In this document: piece after piece, positions 60,694-64,000 of the stretch
How the letters are laid out: the number at the start of each line of letters is the position of its first letter
How positions within the stretch are numbered: the stretch's first letter is position 1
Source of the DNA: Fasciolopsis buskii
Lineage: Eukaryota; Platyhelminthes; Trematoda; Plagiorchiida; Fasciolidae
Direction of reading: 5' to 3'
Length of the DNA stretch: 64,000 nucleotides
Assembly: GCA_008360955.1 (NCBI GenBank)
Contig: LUCM01009820.1
Coordinates: forward strand, 186,001-250,000
The notes under the pieces: model-generated
Seen by the model: the letters and a program-made list of their open reading frames with translations, nothing else
The model's database searches: none
Told to the model about the DNA's origin: nothing
Position numbers and translations under genes: made by a program

Positions 60694-60848
60694 ACAGTGG
60701 AAAAAGTGTTACTGGCGTACACGGATCGCGTTCTTGCGGATTTTCCTTCCTATCAGACCGACGGACGCGTCGCGTGCATTTTAGTGAACAATACTCAACA
60801 ACTGCGTGTTCAGCTGGAAAAAGTCTACGAGACAATGGCCCGTGACAG
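60694..60848 (+). CDS. unc-13: unc-13 exon m: MUN / MHD boundary, last visible exon
   Basis: Encodes [20 protein letters not shown], then [20 protein letters not shown] and YETMARD. The block [19 protein letters not shown] is a signature of Unc-13. The start at 60694 is chosen because FSL from the previous exon plus TVEKV equals RFAKTIVKV in length; the AG used (ccaaaag) has an A-rich rather than pyrimidine-rich run before it, with a better tract some 35 bases upstream. The donor GTCAGC at 60849 leaves AG in phase 2. Reading on would add nine codons and a stop at 60871-60873, so intron retention would truncate the protein. The next exon is not found by 64000. Confidence 0.93.
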
Positions 60849-63800
60849 GTCAGCCGGTTATCCTCCTCACTGATTTTTATTTTGCGCTCGTGTACTGTGC
60901 CGGACGATCACAAATGGTGGTACTTAAAATCGAGGAAATTGCTGACGTTCCTCGCCTGAAGTCTTAAAAATCTATTTTCCGACAACGATTGGGATCAGGG
61001 GCAAACACCCATACTCCTTTAGAATTCTTTTCTGTATGACACTTCATTCAGTTTAGATAAACAGTTGTGTAGCTGTTTTATGCTATTTATTCTGCCACTT
61101 GGTTTATTTTGACTGATTTAATGGATGACTATTTGAGAAACTGACAAGGCGGATTCATCCGTGGAAGAAATGTAAAAGCAGAAGATTTTGGCGATCCCTA
61201 CACCACCTGGACCAAACCGACTTTTTGGTCATTGAATATGAATGCATGTAAATATCAGTACTTAGGTATGTAGACTTAGATATATATAAATCTCTATGTA
61301 CTATGCCTGCCTATTTCTGTAACCGCCATGGTAGCCAACTGCATGTTGCGCATGAGAATAGTAGCGAAACGAGAGCGAATAAAAATCTACCATAACTAAC
61401 TGAGTTGGCCAGTGGCATTAAGGGAAGTCTTTAGTCCTCTTCGCACGTCCTCTAGCATTGATAGCAGAACGACGCTTTTAATTCGCCTTAAGCTTTTTAT
61501 GATTCTTTTAGACTCCAAAGACTTTTGAAGGTCTTCCATGAGCACGACCATCTATATTATTATTTAGTCTTCAAAGTGTTCACTGTGGTTCAATTTCGGG
61601 GAGATCATATATTGTATTACTTTTCATAATTTGTACTCTTTATCACTGGAGCCTTTTAGCAAGCACTCTTTCAGAATCGGACGGTATCAGTCACTGCTAC
61701 CGAATCAGTATCATATTACCAACCGGTGATGCTGATACACTTTCAGAATTTCCCTTATTAATATTCCCGAATGTCTTAGTATTCACGAGGTACGCCGAAT
61801 TACCAACATGTACCATGAATTAATTTACAGGCTTCTACTGTGACGTATGTTTGTTAACTGCATTATGACCATATAAATGTGAATGACCTTGGGAGCTAAT
61901 ACGCGGGTGCTTGAATATGAGAAATAAAAACTAGTAAGTTTCACCCGTCAGTTTTGTTGATGAATGCAGGTAATGTTCCGTAAAAGACTTTTAAAATTGT
62001 CATTCCAAACAGGAAATCCTTCAGAACAGCTGATATCCATGTTTTCATTCAGGTTGTTCATCTTGACACGAATAAAATAAGCAAAATATTTTCAGTGGAT
62101 GAAACAGTGGACATGAATAGGAGAAATTTCTCATTTTAATAACGAAGATGTTCACCGTATTCAAACCCAAGACAGCATAAGTAGAGACTGGCTTTTCCGG
62201 AAGAAGATACTTGCTGTGCTCCATCAGAATTTAGTGCCCGTGTTTCTTTTAGTATGGTCGTTTTTGTTCAAATTGATTCATTTTATGCGTAAGCGCACAT
62301 AGTTCTTTGACTCTTTTAACAATAGTCCGCAGTCTCAGCTTCTATGTTATCCATGATACGTTTGACGTCTTGACACACTAATCGGACGGGCTATTCGCAC
62401 TTTGGATATTACTACCGAAGTTTTAGAATTTGCAGCCTAAAAAACGAAAATAAGTCCATGCTTGAATTGCTGGATATCATATAAAAATAACCTAAAATTT
62501 ACTGATATGCAATAGCTGGCGCGTCGGTTAGCGTCGTTTATCGACGCCTTGTTTCCATTGATGCGAAAGACATTGCCAGCGGGATCCCAAGTTGAGCTGA
62601 ACACTTGGTAAGTAAAATGAGAAATCTAAAATTTTGGCAAATCTGATTGGGCAAAACCAGAGCTCGTAACCCGTCGTTTTTGAGCTTCTCGTTTCCGATT
62701 CATTTCTTGTAATACAAGTTCAACTAATTTGTTTTTTTAAGTTATTTCTTGTTGAGCCGAGGGAATTTCAAATGATGCATGCTGGATGCACTTTGGCAAG
62801 ACTGGGGCAGTCGACCGGAAACAACAAGACAACTTTCTTTAGGAAATAAACACCGATTTTTCGTGCAGTCAACTTCTAGAGCAATCCAAAGAACTTTCTG
62901 CTTGCACTTGGCATCATTTAGCATTGATTACGATAGAAATATGTGCAATTTACGTCATTTACAGCTAACGGGTAAGCAAGATGTTTTCAACTTCCGTGTT
63001 TGGAAACACATGTGTTCAAGTACAAAAGCGTCAAAAAATTTCTAATAAGCAAACCGAAATAGTCATTCCAGTTTTAGGCTATAAAGGGTTCGTGGAAATC
63101 ATGGACAAACAGGCTAAATAGGAAAAACAGAAAGATCGCTGTGAGGTACGAAGACCTGTTGAGGGATCAGTAATGATCCCCTCCGAAATTCTGAGACTAA
63201 AATTAATGTGAATCACGTCGGATAAGCAGGACAAGTGCTGATAAATAAAGTCCAACTACCAAGTTCAGTGAAGTACCAAAAATACACAAGGAAGGAATTT
63301 GTCTAGGACCCCCATTTGCACTACCTGGAACGCCAATTAAAATCGAAATGATGAAAACATATCACAAGAAATGAGCATGTAATCACTGATAATCCACTCT
63401 TCTTGGTGAAAATATCTATGACTAAAGCTAAAGAGGATGAAATCATGACCTTCTTGGAAGCCGTAGCTTTTTTCACGTCCATTAGCTTCTACTTGACAAA
63501 GCGGATGCTATAAGAAATTGTAGAGGAACGTAAACAGAACCAACAACTGGAACCAACAAATGTGTGCTTTCAAATATGCTTCAGTCTGAAGAGCACGTCT
63601 TTTGAGCGAATGAAAGGAACTCTATAGCTTCAGGGCAAAACCAATCTCCATCTCCGCAGACAACAAACGAAAACTCTGGTTGGATTTTGATTACACGCAG
63701 TCATAAACCTAGAGCGAACTGAATTACTCGTAACTTTCATTCCCATTGACGACATTTTCAAGGTTTCCACTTTCACCAAGGAGCCAATTCATGTTGAGGA

Positions 63801-64000
63801 CAGATACAAGTACGGTTGTAGTGACCGAATTCTACAACGTCGTGACAACTAACTAAACTGTCATATGGGAAATAGCATCAGGCCATTACAAAAAAGAACA
63901 CTTATGCTACTGCTTCAAGGAACGGGAAAAAGGAAGGTCTGATTCAAAATGCGTCTGCGCAACAAACACAAACATCATCGTCAGAAGCACGAAGCGTGTT
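60849..64000 (+). other. Start of a further unc-13 intron
   Basis: Begins with the GT donor after the last visible exon. No following unc-13 exon found up to 64000. An exon-like frame at 62515-62609 has the wrong phase and looks tRNA-like. The right end carries the Penelope-like remnant. Confidence 0.75.
63250..63840 (+). pseudogene. Penelope-like element reverse transcriptase, decayed
   Basis: Broken translation in the order of a Penelope-like RT. From about 63258: KFSEVPKIHKEGICLGPPF and ALPGTPIKIEM, matching the YGLPKIHKPGVPLRPIxSxxGSPT block that is diagnostic of these elements. After a frameshift near 63370: NPLFLVKISMTKAKED, then EIMTFLEAVAFFTSISFYL, matching xxVSFDVVSLFTSIPLxLA, with a stop at 63511. 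From 63721: ELLVTFIPIDDIFKV and STFTKEPIHVEDRYKY, matching LxVLVxR...SVYRKPTHTDRYL. The part with the catalytic GSPLSP and YVDD boxes seems deleted. At least one frameshift and several stops; the element may extend past 64000. No upstream or terminal repeats identified here. Confidence 0.72.

Larger units (their letters stand above)
10910..60848 (+). other. unc-13: unc-13 / Munc13 gene, partial (13 exons visible)
   Basis: Gene span joining the exons listed separately. Unc-13 proteins prime synaptic vesicles at the presynaptic membrane: the C2B domain binds calcium and acidic lipids and the MUN domain opens syntaxin to start SNARE assembly (known for the family). Seen here: exons encode, in order, C2B, the short linker, and MUN subdomains, ending in the stretch with the near-invariant [16 protein letters not shown] motif. 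All introns are GT-AG and, apart from one missing exon of about 34 codons, every junction phase fits. The 5' part (C1 domain) and the 3' part (MHD2 end, C2C) are not visible. The joined exons give about 620 residues against roughly 1,700-2,800 for full family members. Introns reach 10 kb. Confidence 0.93.

Noticed and set aside
62515..62609. Exon-like frame LARRLASFIDALFPLMRK between an AG and a GTAAGT
   Set aside because: Needs phase 0 but the preceding exon ends in phase 2, where it gives a stop; the sequence also resembles a tRNA-type A-box and B-box, so more likely a SINE fragment.

Overview
This is a stretch of a eukaryotic, almost certainly flatworm (trematode fluke type), nuclear genome. 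The evidence is a low gene density, very long introns, AT-rich non-coding DNA with microsatellites and retroelement debris, an 826-base assembly gap, and one strongly conserved animal gene split into short GT-AG exons. The trematode assignment is inference from the gene's divergence, intron size and repeat types; no species is claimed.

The only gene I can support lies on the + strand and runs through most of the window: an Unc-13/Munc13 synaptic-vesicle priming factor. Thirteen exons from 10910 to 60848 (1871 nt, about 620 codons) encode the C2B domain, the linker after it, and most of the MUN domain. All junction phases agree and the order matches animal Unc-13. The start of the gene (C1 domain and upstream) lies left of the window or in undetected exons before 10910. 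The C-terminal MHD2 and C2C parts lie to the right. One exon of about 100 nt, expected between 15886 and 20827, was not found and may be hidden in the N gap at 18598-19423. No second protein gene is supported; long intronic ORFs on either strand look like chance.

The most interesting material is in the introns. (1) A 307-bp unit is repeated 5.8 times almost identically at 39307-41090. Its minus strand carries in every unit a complete-looking type I hammerhead ribozyme core. Diverged single copies of the same unit lie near 37.7, 45.6 and 59.6 kb, and two of them keep most of stem I pairing. (2) On the + strand just after the array, 41221-41317 folds into a second hammerhead-like structure with an altered core and a perfect 7-bp stem II. 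(3) A dispersed family pairs a tRNA-like B-box with a hammerhead core a short distance downstream (15.2, 21.9, 33.55, 45.27 kb, perhaps 26.8 kb), similar in design to the schistosome Sm-alpha elements. (4) At the right edge (63.25-63.84 kb) lies a decayed Penelope-like reverse transcriptase. Penelope-like elements are known to carry hammerheads in their terminal repeats, so the 307-bp array may be a tandem terminal-repeat remnant or a non-autonomous hammerhead satellite mobilised by such elements.

Layout: 1-10909 non-coding; 10910-15886 C2B and linker exons; 15887-20826 intron with gap and missing exon; 20827-34729 MUN exons with an 8-kb intron; 34730-44749 ten-kb intron holding the hammerhead array; 44750-45082 a MUN exon with a lineage insertion; 45083-60693 long introns around the exon at 52121; 60694-60848 last visible exon; 60849-64000 intron with the Penelope-like remnant.
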